64,000 nucleotides of DNA. It comes from Auanema rhodensis (Eukaryota > Nematoda > Chromadorea > Rhabditida > Rhabditidae). The stretch is from positions 22,578,688 through 22,642,687 of the forward strand of contig OZ059895.1 in the NCBI GenBank assembly GCA_964057225.1, written 5' to 3'. Positions 47,412-62,100 of this stretch are shown one piece after another; position 1 is the stretch's first letter, and each line of letters opens with the position of its first letter. The position numbers and the translations under genes were made by a program. The notes below the pieces were generated by a model that saw nothing but the letters and a program-made list of their open reading frames with translations, ran no database searches and was not told the origin of the DNA.

Positions 47412-50400
47412 GTTCACACTTAGATCCTCGATTTTCACCCTGAAGAATTAATTTTTTCGTTGAATAACATTGTCCATCGTCTTTGCCTTGAAAAAAAAAT
47501 CTGAAAACAACTACTTTTTGCTAAATTATTTTGAAATTTTTCGAAAAAATTTTTGTCAAAATGTTTTTGGAAGCAATGTTGAGTGTACATGGAAACTCAA
47601 CATACACTAATGCATCATTTTTCAAACGATCATAACTAATTTTTGTATTAAGCGTTTCTCAATGTAGTATAGTGCATTCGATGCGGATTTTTAAGCTGCG
47701 TCGATCTGTGTTATCAGATTTGCGCTAGCTTAAAAATGCACCGAGATATCAACTGATATAAGTTCACACTTATATCCTCAATTTTCACCCTGAAGAATTA
47801 ATTTTTTCGTTGAATAACATTGTCCATCGTCTTTGCCTTGAAAAAAGGAATCTAAAAACATCTACTTTTTGCTAAATTATTTTGAAATTTTTCGAAAAAA
47901 TTTTTGTCAAAATGTTTTTGGAAGCAATGTTGAGTGTACATGGAAACTCAACATACACTAATGCATCATTTTTCAAACGATCATAACTAATTTTTGTATT
48001 AAGCGTTTCTCAATGTAGTATAGTGCATTCGATGCGGATTTTTAAGCTGCGTCGATCTGTGTTATCAGATTTGCGCTAGCTTAAAAATGCACCGAGATAT
48101 CAACTGATATAAGTTCACACTTATATCCTCGATTTTCACCCTGAAGAATTAATTTTTTCGTTGAATAACATTGTCCATCGTCTTTGCCTTGAAAAAAGGA
48201 ATCTAAAAACATCTACTTTTTGCTAAATTATTTTGAAATTTTTCGAAAAAATTTTTGTCAAAATGTTTTTGGAAGCAATGTTGAGTGTACATGGAAACTC
48301 AACATACACTAATGCATCATTTTTCAAACGATCATAACTAATTTTTGTATTAAGCGTTTCTCAATGTAGTATAGTGCATTCGATGCGGATTTTTAAGCTG
48401 CGTCGATCTGTGTTATCAGATTTGCGCTAGCTTAAAAATGCACCGAGATATCAACTGATATAAGTTCACACTTAGATCCTCGATTTTCACCCTGAAGAAT
48501 TAATTTTTTCGTTGAATAACATTGTCCATCGTCTTTGCCTTGAAAAAAAAATCTGAAAACAACTACTTTTTGCTAAATTATTTTGAAATTTTTCGAAAAA
48601 ATTTTTGTCAAAATGTTTTTGGAAGCAATGTTGAGTGTACATGGAAACTCAACATACACTAATGCATCATTTTTCAAACGATCATAACTAATTTTTGTAT
48701 TAAGCGTTTCTCAATGTAGTATAGTGCATTCGATGCGGATTTTTAAGCTGCGTCGATCTGTGTTATCAGATTTGCGCTAGCTTAAAAATGCACCGAGATA
48801 TCAACTGATATAAGTTCACACTTATATCCTCAATTTTCACCCTGAAGAATTAATTTTTTCGTTGAATAACATTGTCCATCGTCTTTGCCTTGAAAAAAGG
48901 AATCTAAAAACATCTACTTTTTGCTAAATTATTTTGAAATTTTTCGAAAAAATTTTTGTCAAAATGTTTTTGGAAGCAATGTTGAGTGTACATGGAAACT
49001 CAACATACACTAATGCATCATTTTTCAAACGATCATAACTAATTTTTGTATTACGCGTTTCTCAATGTAGTATAGTGCATTCGATGCGGATTTTTAAGCT
49101 GCGTCGATCTGTGTTATCAGATTTGCGCTAGCTTAAAAATGCACCGAGATATCAACTGATATAAGTTCACACTTATATCCTCGATTTTCACCCTGAAGAA
49201 TTAATTTTTTCGTTGAATAACATTGTCCATCGTCTTTGCCTTGAAAAAAGGAATCTAAAAACATCTACTTTTTGCTAAATTATTTTGAAATTTTTCGAAA
49301 AAATTTTTGTCAAAATGTTTTTGGAAGCAATGTTGAGTGTACATGGAAACTCAACATACACTAATGCATCATTTTTCAAACGATCATAACTAATTTTTGT
49401 ATTAAGCGTTTCTCAATGTAGTATAGTGCATTCGATGCGGATTTTTAAGCTGCGTCGATCTGTGTTATCAGATTTGCGCTAGCTTAAAAATGCACCGAGA
49501 TATCAACTGATATAAGTTCACACTTAGATCCTCGATTTTCACCCTGAAGAATTAATTTTTTCGTTGAATAACATTGTCCATCGTCTTTGCCTTGAAAAAA
49601 AAATCTGAAAACAACTACTTTTTGCTAAATTATTTTGAAATTTTTCGAAAAAATTTTTGTCAAAATGTTTTTGGAAGCAATGTTGAGTGTACATGGAAAC
49701 TCAACATACACTAATGCATCATTTTTCAAACGATCATAACTAATTTTTGTATTAAGCGTTTCTCAATGTAGTATAGTGCATTCGATGCGGATTTTTAAGC
49801 TGCGTCGATCTGTGTTATCAGATTTGCGCTAGCTTAAAAATGCACCGAGATATCAACTGATATAAGTTCACACTTATATCCTCAATTTTCACCCTGAAGA
49901 ATTAATTTTTTCGTTGAATAACATTGTCCATCGTCTTTGCCTTGAAAAAAGGAATCTAAAAACATCTACTTTTTGCTAAATTATTTTGAAATTTTTCGAA
50001 AAAATTTTTGTCAAAATGTTTTTGGAAGCAATGTTGAGTGTACATGGAAACTCAACATACACTAATGCATCATTTTTCAAACGATCATAACTAATTTTTG
50101 TATTAAGCGTTTCTCAATGTAGTATAGTGCATTCGATGCGGATTTTTAAGCTGCGTCGATCTGTGTTATCAGATTTGCGCTAGCTTAAAAATGCACCGAG
50201 ATATCAACTGATATAAGTTCACACTTATATCCTCGATTTTCACCCTGAAGAATTAATTTTTTCGTTGAATAACAATGTCCATCGTATTTGCCTTGAAAAA
50301 CGGAATCTAAAAACATCTACTTTTTGCTAAATTATTCTGAAATTTTTCGAAAAAATTTTTGTCAAAATGTTTTTGGAAGCAATGTTGAGTGTACATGGAA

Positions 50401-50567
50401 ACTCAACATACACTAATGCATCATTTTTCAAACGATCATAACTAATTTTTGTATTAAGCGTTTCTCAATGTAGTATAGTGCATTCGATGCGGATTTTTAA
50501 GCTGCGTCGATCTGTGTTATCAGATTTGCGCTAGCTTAAAAATGCACCGAGATATCAACTGATATAA
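47412..50567. repeat. Three-unit higher-order repeat (H-I-K), three copies
   Basis: Copies are 47412-48463, 48464-49515 and 49516-50567, each 1,052 bp (one 350-bp and two 351-bp units). Units are H (G12, 9-A, A100), I (A19, GG86-87) and K (GG86-87 only). In the third copy the last unit is J (A59, A70, C85, C121) in place of K. A private C (tattacgcg) marks the I unit starting 48814. Confidence 0.88.
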
Positions 50568-50917
50568 GTTCACACTTAGATCCTCGATTTTCACCCTGAA
50601 GAATTAATTTTTTCGTTGAATAACATTGTCCATCGTCTTTGCCTTGAAAAAAAAATCTGAAAACAACTACTTTTTGCTAAATTATTTTGAAATTTTTCGA
50701 AAAAATTTTTGTCAAAATGTTTTTGGAAGCAATGTTGAGTGTACATGGAAACTCAACATACACTAATGCATCATTTTTCAAACGATCATAACTAATTTTT
50801 GTATTAAGCGTTTCTCAATGTAGTATAGTGCATTCGATGCGGATTTTTAAGCTGCGTCGATCTGTGTTATCAGATTTGCGCTAGCTTAAAAATGCACCGA
50901 GATATCAACTGATATAA
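50568..50917. repeat. Last nine-A (type H) unit of the window
   Basis: A 350-bp unit with G12, the nine-A tract and A100. All 38 complete units to its right are exactly 351 bp and have T12. Type H, frequent from 15840 onward, is absent for the remaining 13 kb. Confidence 0.85.
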
Positions 50918-53900
50918 GTTCACACTTATATCCTCGATTTTCACCCTGAAGAATTAATTTTTTCGTTGAATAACATTGTCCATCGTCTTTGCCTTGAAAA
51001 AAGGAATCTAAAAACATCTCCTTTTTGCTAAATTATTTTGAAATTTTTCGAAAAAATTTTTGTCAAAATGTTTTTGGAAGCAATGTTGAGTGTACATGGA
51101 AACTCAACATACACTAATGCATCATTTTTCAAACGATCATAACTAATTTTTGTATTGAGCGTTTCTCAATGTAGTATAGTGCATTCGATGCGGATTTTTA
51201 AGCTGCGTCGATCTGTGTTATCAGATTTGCGCTAGCTTAAAAATGCACCGAGATATCAACTGATATAAGTTCACACTTATATCCTCGATTTTCACCCTGA
51301 AGAATTAATTTTTTCGTTGAATAACATTGTCCATCGTCTTTGCCTTGAAAAAAGGAATCTAAAAACATCTACTTTTTGCTAAATTATTTCGAAATTTTTC
51401 GAAAAAATTTTTGTCAAAATGTTTTTGGAAGCAATGTTGAGTGTACATGGAAACTCAACATACACTAATGCATCATTTTTCAAACGATCATAACTAATTT
51501 TTGTATTAAGCGTTTCTCAATGTAGTATAGTGCATTCGATGCGGATTTTTAAGCTGCGTCGATCTGTGTTATCAGATTTGCGCTAGCTTAAAAATGCACC
51601 GAGATATCAACTGATATAAGTTCACACTTATATCCTCAATTTTCACCCTGAAGAATTAATTTTTTCGTTGAATAACATTGTCCATCGTCTTTGCCTTGAA
51701 AAAAGGAATCTAAAAACATCTACTTTTTGCTAAATTATTTTGAAATTTTTCGAAAAAATTTTTGTCAAAATGTTTTTGGAAGCAATGTTGAGTGTACATG
51801 GAAACTCAACATACACTAATGCATCATTTTTCAAACGATCATAACTAATTTTTGTATTAAGCGTTTCTCAATGTAGTATAGTGCATTCGATGCGGATTTT
51901 TAAGCTGCGTCGATCTGTGTTATCAGATTTGCGCTAGCTTAAAAATGCACCGAGATATCAACTGATATAAGTTCACACTTATATCCTCGATTTTCACCCT
52001 GAAGAATTAATTTTTTCGTTGAATAACAATGTCCATCGTATTTGCCTTGAAAAACGGAATCTAAAAACATCTACTTTTTGCTAAATTATTCTGAAATTTT
52101 TCGAAAAAATTTTTGTCAAAATGTTTTTGGAAGCAATGTTGAGTGTACATGGAAACTCAACATACACTAATGCATCATTTTTCAAACGATCATAACTAAT
52201 TTTTGTATTAAGCGTTTCTCAATGTAGTATAGTGCATTCGATGCGGATTTTTAAGCTGCGTCGATCTGTGTTATCAGATTTGCGCTAGCTTAAAAATGCA
52301 CCGAGATATCAACTGATATAAGTTCACACTTATATCCTCGATTTTCACCCTGAAGAATTAATTTTTTCGTTGAATAACATTGTCCATCGTCTTTGCCTTG
52401 AAAAAAGGAATCTAAAAACATCTACTTTTTGCTAAATTATTTTGAAATTTTTCGAAAAAATTTTTGTCAAAATGTTTTTGGAAGCAATGTTGAGTGTACA
52501 TGGAAACTCAACATACACTAATGCATCATTTTTCAAACGATCATAACTAATTTTTGTATTAAGCGTTTCTCAATGTAGTATAGTGCATTCGATGCGGATT
52601 TTTAAGCTGCGTCGATCTGTGTTATCAGATTTGCGCTAGCTTAAAAATGCACCGAGATATCAACTGATATAAGTTCACACTTATATCCTCGATTTTCACC
52701 CTGAAGAATTAATTTTTTCGTTGAATAACATTGTCCATCGTCTTTGCCTTGAAAAAAGGAATCTAAAAACATCTCCTTTTTGCTAAATTATTTTGAAATT
52801 TTTCGAAAAAATTTTTGTCAAAATGTTTTTGGAAGCAATGTTGAGTGTACATGGAAACTCAACATACACTAATGCATCATTTTTCAAACGATCATAACTA
52901 ATTTTTGTATTAAGCGTTTCTCAATGTAGTATAGTGCATTCGATGCGGATTTTTAAGCTGCGTCGATCTGTGTTATCAGATTTGCGCTAGCTTAAAAATG
53001 CACCGAGATATCAACTGATATAAGTTCACACTTATATCCTCGATTTTCACCCTGAAGAATTAATTTTTTCGTTGAATAACATTGTCCATCGTCTTTGCCT
53101 TGAAAAAAGGAATCTAAAAACATCTACTTTTTGCTAAATTATTTTGAAATTTTTCGAAAAAATTTTTGTCAAAATGTTTTTGGAAGCAATGTTGAGTGTA
53201 CATGGAAACTCAACATACACTAATGCATCATTTTTCAAACGATCATAACTAATTTTTGTATTAAGCGTTTCTCAATGTAGTATAGTGCATTCGATGCGGA
53301 TTTTTAAGCTGCGTCGATCTGTGTTATCAGATTTGCGCTAGCTTAAAAATGCACCGAGATATCAACTGATATAAGTTCACACTTATATCCTCGATTTTCA
53401 CCCTGAAGAATTAATTTTTTCGTTGAATAACATTGTCCATCGTCTTTGCCTTGAAAAAAGGAATCTAAAAACATCTCCTTTTTGCTAAATTATTTTGAAA
53501 TTTTTCGAAAAAATTTTTGTCAAAATGTTTTTGGAAGCAATGTTGAGTGTACATGGAAACTCAACATACACTAATGCATCATTTTTCAAACGATCATAAC
53601 TAATTTTTGTATTAAGCGTTTCTCAATGTAGTATAGTGCATTCGATGCGGATTTTTAAGCTGCGTCGATCTGTGTTATCAGATTTGCGCTAGCTTAAAAA
53701 TGCACCGAGATATCAACTGATATAAGTTCACACTTATATCCTCGATGTTCACCCTGAAGAATTAATTTTTTCGTTGAATAACATTGTCCATCGTCTTTGC
53801 CTTGAAAAAAGGAATCTAAAAACATCTCCTTTTTGCTAAATTATTTTGAAATTTTTCGAAAAAATTTTTGTCAAAATGTTTTTGGAAGCAATGTTGAGTG

Positions 53901-56182
53901 TACATGGAAACTCAACATACACTAATGCATCATTTTTCAAACGATCATAACTAATTTTTGTATTAAGCGTTTCTCAATGTAGTATAGTGCATTCGATGCG
54001 GATTTTTAAGCTGCGTCGATCTGTGTTATCAGATTTGCGCTAGCTTAAAAATGCACCGAGATATCAACTGATATAAGTTCACACTTATATCCTCGATTTT
54101 CACCCTGAAGAATTAATTTTTTCGTTGAATAACATTGTCCATCGTCTTTGCCTTGAAAAAAGGAATCTAAAAACATCTACTTTTTGCTAAATTATTTTGA
54201 AATTTTTCGAAAAAATTTTTGTCAAAATGTTTTTGGAAGCAATGTTGAGTGTACATGGAAACTCAACATACACTAATGCATCATTTTTCAAACGATCATA
54301 ACTAATTTTTGTATTAAGCGTTTCTCAATGTAGTATAGTGCATTCGATGCGGATTTTTAAGCTGCGTCGATCTGTGTTATCAGATTTGCGCTAGCTTAAA
54401 AATGCACCGAGATATCAACTGATATAAGTTCACACTTATATCCTCGATTTTCACCCTGAAGAATTAATTTTTTCGTTGAATAACAATGTCCATCGTATTT
54501 GCCTTGAAAAACGGAATCTAAAAACATCTACTTTTTGCTAAATTATTCTGAAATTTTTCGAAAAAATTTTTGTCAAAATGTTTTTGGAAGCAATGTTGAG
54601 TGTACATGGAAACTCAACATACACTAATGCATCATTTTTCAAACGATCATAACTAATTTTTGTATTAAGCGTTTCTCAATGTAGTATAGTGCATTCGATG
54701 CGGATTTTTAAGCTGCGTCGATCTGTGTTATCAGATTTGCGCTAGCTTAAAAATGCACCGAGATATCAACTGATATAAGTTCACACTTATATCCTCGATT
54801 TTCACCCTGAAGAATTAATTTTTTCGTTGAATAACATTGTCCATCGTCTTTGCCTTGAAAAAAGGAATCTAAAAACATCTACTTTTTGCTAAATTATTTT
54901 GAAATTTTTCGAAAAAATTTTTGTCAAAATGTTTTTGGAAGCAATGTTGAGTGTACATGGAAACTCAACATACACTAATGCATCATTTTTCAAACGATCA
55001 TAACTAATTTTTGTATTAAGCGTTTCTCAATGTAGTATAGTGCATTCGATGCGGATTTTTAAGCTGCGTCGATCTGTGTTATCAGATTTGCGCTAGCTTA
55101 AAAATGCACCGAGATATCAACTGATATAAGTTCACACTTATATCCTCGATTTTCACCCTGAAGAAATAATTTTTTCGTTGAATAACATTGTCCATCGTCT
55201 TTGCCTTGAAAAAAGGAATCTAAAAACATCTCCTTTTTGCTAAATTATTTTGAAATTTTTCGAAAAAATTTTTGTCAAAATGTTTTTGGAAGCAATGTTG
55301 AGTGTACATGGAAACTCAACATACACTAATGCATCATTTTTCAAACGATCATAACTAATTTTTGTATTGAGCGTTTCTCAATGTAGTATAGTGCATTAGA
55401 TGCGGATTTTTAAGCTGCGTCGATCTGTGTTATCAGATTTGCGCTAGCTTAAAAATGCACCGAGATATCAACTGATATAAGTTCACACTTATATCCTCGA
55501 TTTTCACCCTGAAGAATTAATTTTTTCGTTGAATAACATTGTCCATCGTCTTTGCCTTGAAAAAAGGAATCTAAAAACATCTACTTTTTGCTAAATTATT
55601 TCGAAATTTTTCGAAAAAATTTTTGTCAAAATGTTTTTGGAAGCAATGTTGAGTGTACATGGAAACTCAACATACACTAATGCATCATTTTTCAAACGAT
55701 CATAACTAATTTTTGTATTAAGCGTTTCTCAATGTAGTATAGTGCATTCGATGCGGATTTTTAAGCTGCGTCGATCTGTGTTATCAGATTTGCGCTAGCT
55801 TAAAAATGCACCGAGATATCAACTGATATAAGTTCACACTTATATCCTCAATTTTCACCCTGAAGAATTAATTTTTTCGTTGAATAACATTGTCCATCGT
55901 CTTTGCCTTGAAAAAAGGAATCTAAAAACATCTACTTTTTGCTAAATTATTTTGAAATTTTTCGAAAAAATTTTTGTCAAAATGTTTTTGGAAGCAATGT
56001 TGAGTGTACATGGAAACTCAACATACACTAATGCATCATTTTTCAAACGATCATAACTAATTTTTGTATTGAGCGTTTCTCAATGTAGTATAGTGCATTC
56101 GATGCGGATTTTTAAGCTGCGTCGATCTGTGTTATCAGATTTGCGCTAGCTTAAAAATGCACCGAGATATCAACTGATATAA
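50918..56182. repeat. F/K/L-rich domain of 15 units
   Basis: Units start at 50918 (F), 51269 (L), 51620 (I), 51971 (J), 52322 (K), 52673 (F), 53024 (K), 53375 (F), 53726 (F), 54077 (K), 54428 (J), 54779 (K), 55130 (F), 55481 (L) and 55832 (I). The F(G240)-L-I series at 50918 recurs at 55130, 4,212 bp (12 units) later, so these 12 units may be one higher-order repeat with the next copy cut short. Private changes: G in gatgttcacc (53726 unit), A in gaagaaataa and in gcattagatg (both in the 55130 unit). Confidence 0.82.
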
Positions 56183-59100
56183 GTTCACACTTATATCCTC
56201 GATTTTCACCCTGAAGAATTAATTTTTTCATTGAATAACATTGTCCATCGTCTTTGCCATGAAAAAAGGAATCTAAAAACATCTACTTTTTGCTAAATTA
56301 TTTTGAAATTTTTCGAAAAAATTTTTGTCAAAATGTTTTTGGAAGCAATGTTGAGTGTACATGGAAACTCAACATACACTAATGCATCATTTTTCAAACG
56401 ATCATAACTAATTTTTGTATTGAGCGTTTCTCAATGTAGTATAGTGCATTCGATGCGGATTTTTAAGCTGCGTCGATCTGTGTTATCAGATTTGCGCTAG
56501 CTTAAAAATGCACCGAGATATCAACTGATATAAGTTCACACTTATATCCTCAATTTTCACCCTGAAGAATTAATTTTTTCGTTGAATAACATTGTCCATC
56601 GTCTTTGCCTTGAAAAAAGGAATCTAAAAACATCTACTTTTTGCTAAATTATTTTGAAATTTTTCGAAAAAATTTTTGTCAAAATGTTTTTGGAAGCAAT
56701 GTTGAGTGTACATGGAAACTCAACATACACTAATGCATCATTTTTCAAACGATCATAACTAATTTTTGTATTAAGCGTTTCTCAATGTAGTATAGTGCAT
56801 TCGATGCGGATTTTTAAGCTGCGTCGATCTGTGTTATCAGATTTGCGCTAGCTTAAAAATGCACCGAGATATCAACTGATATAAGTTCACACTTATATCC
56901 TCGATTTTCACCCTGAAGAATTAATTTTTTCGTTGAATAACAATGTCCATCGTATTTGCCTTGAAAAACGGAATCTAAAAACATCTACTTTTTGCTAAAT
57001 TATTCTGAAATTTTTCGAAAAAATTTCTGTCAAAATGTTTTTGGAAGCAATGTTGAGTGTACATGGAAACTCAACATACACTAATGCATCATTTTTCAAA
57101 CGATCATAACTAATTTTTGTATTAAGCGTTTCTCAATGTAGTATAGTGCATTCGATGCGGATTTTTAAGCTGCGTCGATCTGTGTTATCAGATTTGCGCT
57201 AGCTTAAAAATGCACCGAGATATCAACTGATATAAGTTCACACTTATATCCTCGATTTTCACCCTGAAGAATTAATTTTTTCGTTGAATAACATTGTCCA
57301 TCGTCTTTGCCTTGAAAAAAGGAATCTAAAAACATCTACTTTTTGCTAAATTATTTCGAAATTTTTCGAAAAAATTTTTGTCAAAATGTTTTTGGAAGCA
57401 ATGTTGAGTGTACATGGAAACTCAACATACACTAATGCATCATTTTTCAAACGATCATAACTAATTTTTGTATTAAGCGTTTCTCAATGTAGTATAGTGC
57501 ATTCGATGCGGATTTTTAAGCTGCGTCGATCTGTGTTATCAGATTTGCGCTAGCTTAAAAATGCACCGAGATATCAACTGATATAAGTTCACACTTATAT
57601 CCTCGATTTTCACCCTGAAGAATTAATTTTTTCATTGAATAACATTGTCCATCGTCTTTGCCATAAAAAAAGGAATCTAAAAACATCTACTTTTTGCTAA
57701 ATTATTTTGAAATTTTTCGAAAAAATTTTTGTCAAAATGTTTTTGGAAGCAATGTTGAGTGTACATGGAAACTCAACATACACTAATGCATCATTTTTCA
57801 AACGATCATAACTAATTTTTGTATTAAGCGTTTCTCAATGTAGTATAGTGCATTCGATGCGGATTTTTAAGCTGCGTCGATCTGTGTTATCAGATTTGCG
57901 CTAGCTTAAAAATGCACCGAGATATCAACTGATATAAGTTCACACTTATATCCTCGATTTTCACCCTGAAGAATTAATTTTTTCGTTGAATAACATTGTC
58001 CATCGTCTTTGCCTTGAAAAAAGGAATCTAAAAACATCTACTTTTTGCTAAATTATTTCGAAATTTTTCGAAAAAATTTTTGTCAAAATGTTTTTGGAAG
58101 CAATGTTGAGTGTACATGGAAACTCAACATACACTAATGCATCATTTTTCAAACGATCATAACTAATTTTTGTATTAAGCGTTTCTCAATGTAGTATAGT
58201 GCATTCGATGCGGATTTTTAAGCTGCGTCGATCTGTGTTATCAGATTTGCGCTAGCTTAAAAATGCACCGAGATATCAACTGATATAAGTTCACACTTAT
58301 ATCCTCGATTTTCACCCTGAAGAATTAATTTTTTCATTGAATAACATTGTCCATCGTCTTTGCCATAAAAAAAGGAATCTAAAAACATCTACTTTTTGCT
58401 AAATTATTTTGAAATTTTTCGAAAAAATTTTTGTCAAAATGTTTTTGGAAGCAATGTTGAGTGTACATGGAAACTCAACATACACTAATGCATCATTTTT
58501 CAAACGATCATAACTTATTTTTGTATTAAGCGTTTCTCAGTGTAGTATAGTGCATTCGATGCGGATTTTTAAGCTGCGTCGATCTGTGTTATCAGATTTG
58601 CGCTAGCTTAAAAATGCACCGAGATATCAACTGATATAAGTTCACACTTATATCCTCAATTTTCACCCTGAAGAATTAATTTTTTCGTTGAATAACATTG
58701 TCCATCGTCTTTGCCTTGAAAAAAGGAATCTAAAAACATCTACTTTTTGCTAAATTATTTTGAAATTTTTCGAAAAAATTTTTGTCAAAATGTTTTTGGA
58801 AGCAATGTTGAGTGTACATGGAAACTCAACATACACTACTGCATCATTTTTCAAACGATCATAACTAATTTTTGTATTAAGCGTTTCTCAATGTAGTATA
58901 GTGCATTCGATGCGGATTTTTAAGCTGCGTCGATCTGTGTTATCAGATTTGCGCTAGCTTAAAAATGCACCGAGATATCAACTGATATAAGTTCACACTT
59001 ATATCCTCGATTTTCACCCTGAAGAATTAATTTTTTCATTGAATAACATTGTCCATCGTCTTTGCCTTGAAAAAAGGAATCTAAAAACATCTACTTTTTG

Positions 59101-62100
59101 CTAAATTATTTTGAAATTTTTCGAAAACATTTTTGTCAAAATGTTTTTGGAAGCAATGTTGAGTGTACATGGAAACTCAACATACACTAATGCATCATTT
59201 TTCAAACGATCATAACTAATTTTTGTATTAAGCGTTTCTCAATGTAGTATAGTGCATTCGATGCGGATTTTTAAGCTGCGTCGATCTGTGTTATCAGATT
59301 TGCGCTAGCTTAAAAATGCACCGAGATATCAACTGATATAAGTTCACACTTATATCCTCGATTTTCACCCTGAAGAATTAATTTTTTCATTGAATAACAT
59401 TGTCCATCGTCTTTGCCATAAAAAAAGGAATCTAAAAACATCTACTTTTTGCTAAATTATTTTGAAATTTTTCGAAAAAATTTTTGTCAAAATGTTTTTG
59501 GAAGCAATGTTGAGTGTACATGGAAACTCAACATACACTAATGCATCATTTTTCAAACGATCATAACTAATTTTTGTATTAAGCGTTTCTCAGTGTAGTA
59601 TAGTGCATTCGATGCGGATTTTTAAGCTGCGTCGATCTGTGTTATCAGATTTGCGCTAGCTTAAAAATGCACCGAGATATCAACTGATATAAGTTCACAC
59701 TTATATCCTCAATTTTCACCCTGAAGAATTAATTTTTTCGTTGAATAACATTGTCCATCGTCTTTGCCTTGAAAAAAGGAATCTAAAAACATCTACTTTT
59801 TGCTAAATTATTTTGAAATTTTTCGAAAAAATTTTTGTCAAAATGTTTTTGGAAGCAATGTTGAGTGTACATGGAAACTCAACATACACTAATGCATCAT
59901 TTTTCAAACGATCATAACTAATTTTTGTATTAAGCGTTTCTCAATGTAGTATAGTGCATTCGATGCGGATTTTTAAGCTGCGTCGATCTGTGTTATCAGA
60001 TTTGCGCTAGCTTAAAAATGCACCGAGATATCAACTGATATAAGTTCACACTTATATCCTCGATTTTCACCCTGAAGAATTAATTTTTTCATTGAATAAC
60101 ATTGTCCATCGTCTTTGCCTTGAAAAAAGGAATCTAAAAACATCTAATTTTTGCTAAATTATTTTGAAATTTTTCGAAAAAATTTTTGTCAAAATGTTTT
60201 TGGAAGCAATGTTGAGTGTACATGGAAACTCAACATACACTAATGCATCATTTTTCAAACGATCATAACTAATTTTTGTATTAAGCGTTTCTCAATGTAG
60301 TATAGTGCATTCGATGCGGATTTTTAAGCTGCGTCGATCTGTGTTATCAGATTTGCGCTAGCTTAAAAATGCACCGAGATATCAACTGATATAAGTTCAC
60401 ACTTATATCCTCGATTTTCACCCTGAAGAATTAATTTTTTCGTTGAATAACAATGTCCATCGTATTTGCCTTGAAAAACGGAATCTAAAAACATCTACTT
60501 TTTGCTAAATTATTCTGAAATTTTTCGAAAAAATTTTTGTCAAAATGTTTTTGGAAGCAATGTTGAGTGTACATGGAAACTCAACATACACTAATGCATC
60601 ATTTTTCAAACGATCATAACTAATTTTTGTATTAAGCGTTTCTCAATGTAGTATAGTGCATTCGATGCGGATTTTTAAGCTGCGTCGATCTGTGTTATCA
60701 GATTTGCGCTAGCTTAAAAATGCACCGAGATATCAACTGATATAAGTTCACACTTATATCCTCGATTTTCACCCTGAAGAATTAATTTTTTCGTTGAATA
60801 ACATTGTCCATCGTCTTTGCCTTGAAAAAAGGAATCTAAAAACATCTACTTTTTGCTAAATTATTTCGAAATTTTTCGAAAAAATTTTTGTCAAAATGTT
60901 TTTGGAAGCAATGTTGAGTGTACATGGAAACTCAACATACACTAATGCATCATTTTTCAAACGATCATAACTAATTTTTGTATTAAGCGTTTCTCAATGT
61001 AGTATAGTGCATTCGATGCGGATTTTTAAGCTGCGTCGATCTGTGTTATCAGATTTGCGCTAGCTTAAAAATGCACCGAGATATCAACTGATATAAGTTC
61101 ACACTTATATCCTCGATTTTCACCCTGAAGAATTAATTTTTTCATTGAATAACATTGTCCATCGTCTTTGCCATAAAAAAAGGAATCTAAAAACATCTAC
61201 TTTTTGCTAAATTATTTTGAAATTTTTCGAAAAAATTTTTGTCAAAATGTTTTTGGAAGCAATGTTGAGTGTACATGGAAACTCAACATACACTAATGCA
61301 TCATTTTTCAAACGATCATAACTAATTTTTGTATTAAGCGTTTCTCAGTGTAGTATAGTGCATTCGATGCGGATTTTTAAGCTGCGTCGATCTGTGTTAT
61401 CAGATTTGCGCTAGCTTAAAAATGCACCGAGATATCAACTGATATAAGTTCACACTTATATCCTCAATTTTCACCCTGAAGAATTAATTTTTTCGTTGAA
61501 TAACATTGTCCATCGTCTTTGCCTTGAAAAAAGGAATCTAAAAACATCTACTTTTTGCTAAATTATTTTGAAATTTTTCGAAAAAATTTTTGTCAAAATG
61601 TTTTTGGAAGCAATGTTGAGTGTACATGGAAACTCAACATACACTAATGCATCATTTTTCAAACGATCATAACTAATTTTTGTATTAAGCGTTTCTCAAT
61701 GTAGTATAGTGCATTCGATGCGGATTTTTAAGCTGCGTCGATCTGTGTTATCAGATTTGCGCTAGCTTAAAAATGCACCGAGATATCAACTGATATAAGT
61801 TCACACTTATATCCTCGATTTTCACCCTGAAGAATTAATTTTTTCATTGAATAACATTGTCCATCGTCTTTGCCTTGAAAAAAGGAATCTAAAAACATCT
61901 ACTTTTTGCTAAATTATTTTGAAATTTTTCGAAAAAATTTTTGTCAAAATGTTTTTGGAAGCAATGTTGAGTGTACATGGAAACTCAACATACACTAATG
62001 CATCATTTTTCAAACGATCATAACTAATTTTTGTATTAAGCGTTTCGCAATGTAGTATAGTGCATTCGATGCGGATTTTTAAGCTGCGTCGATCTGTGTT

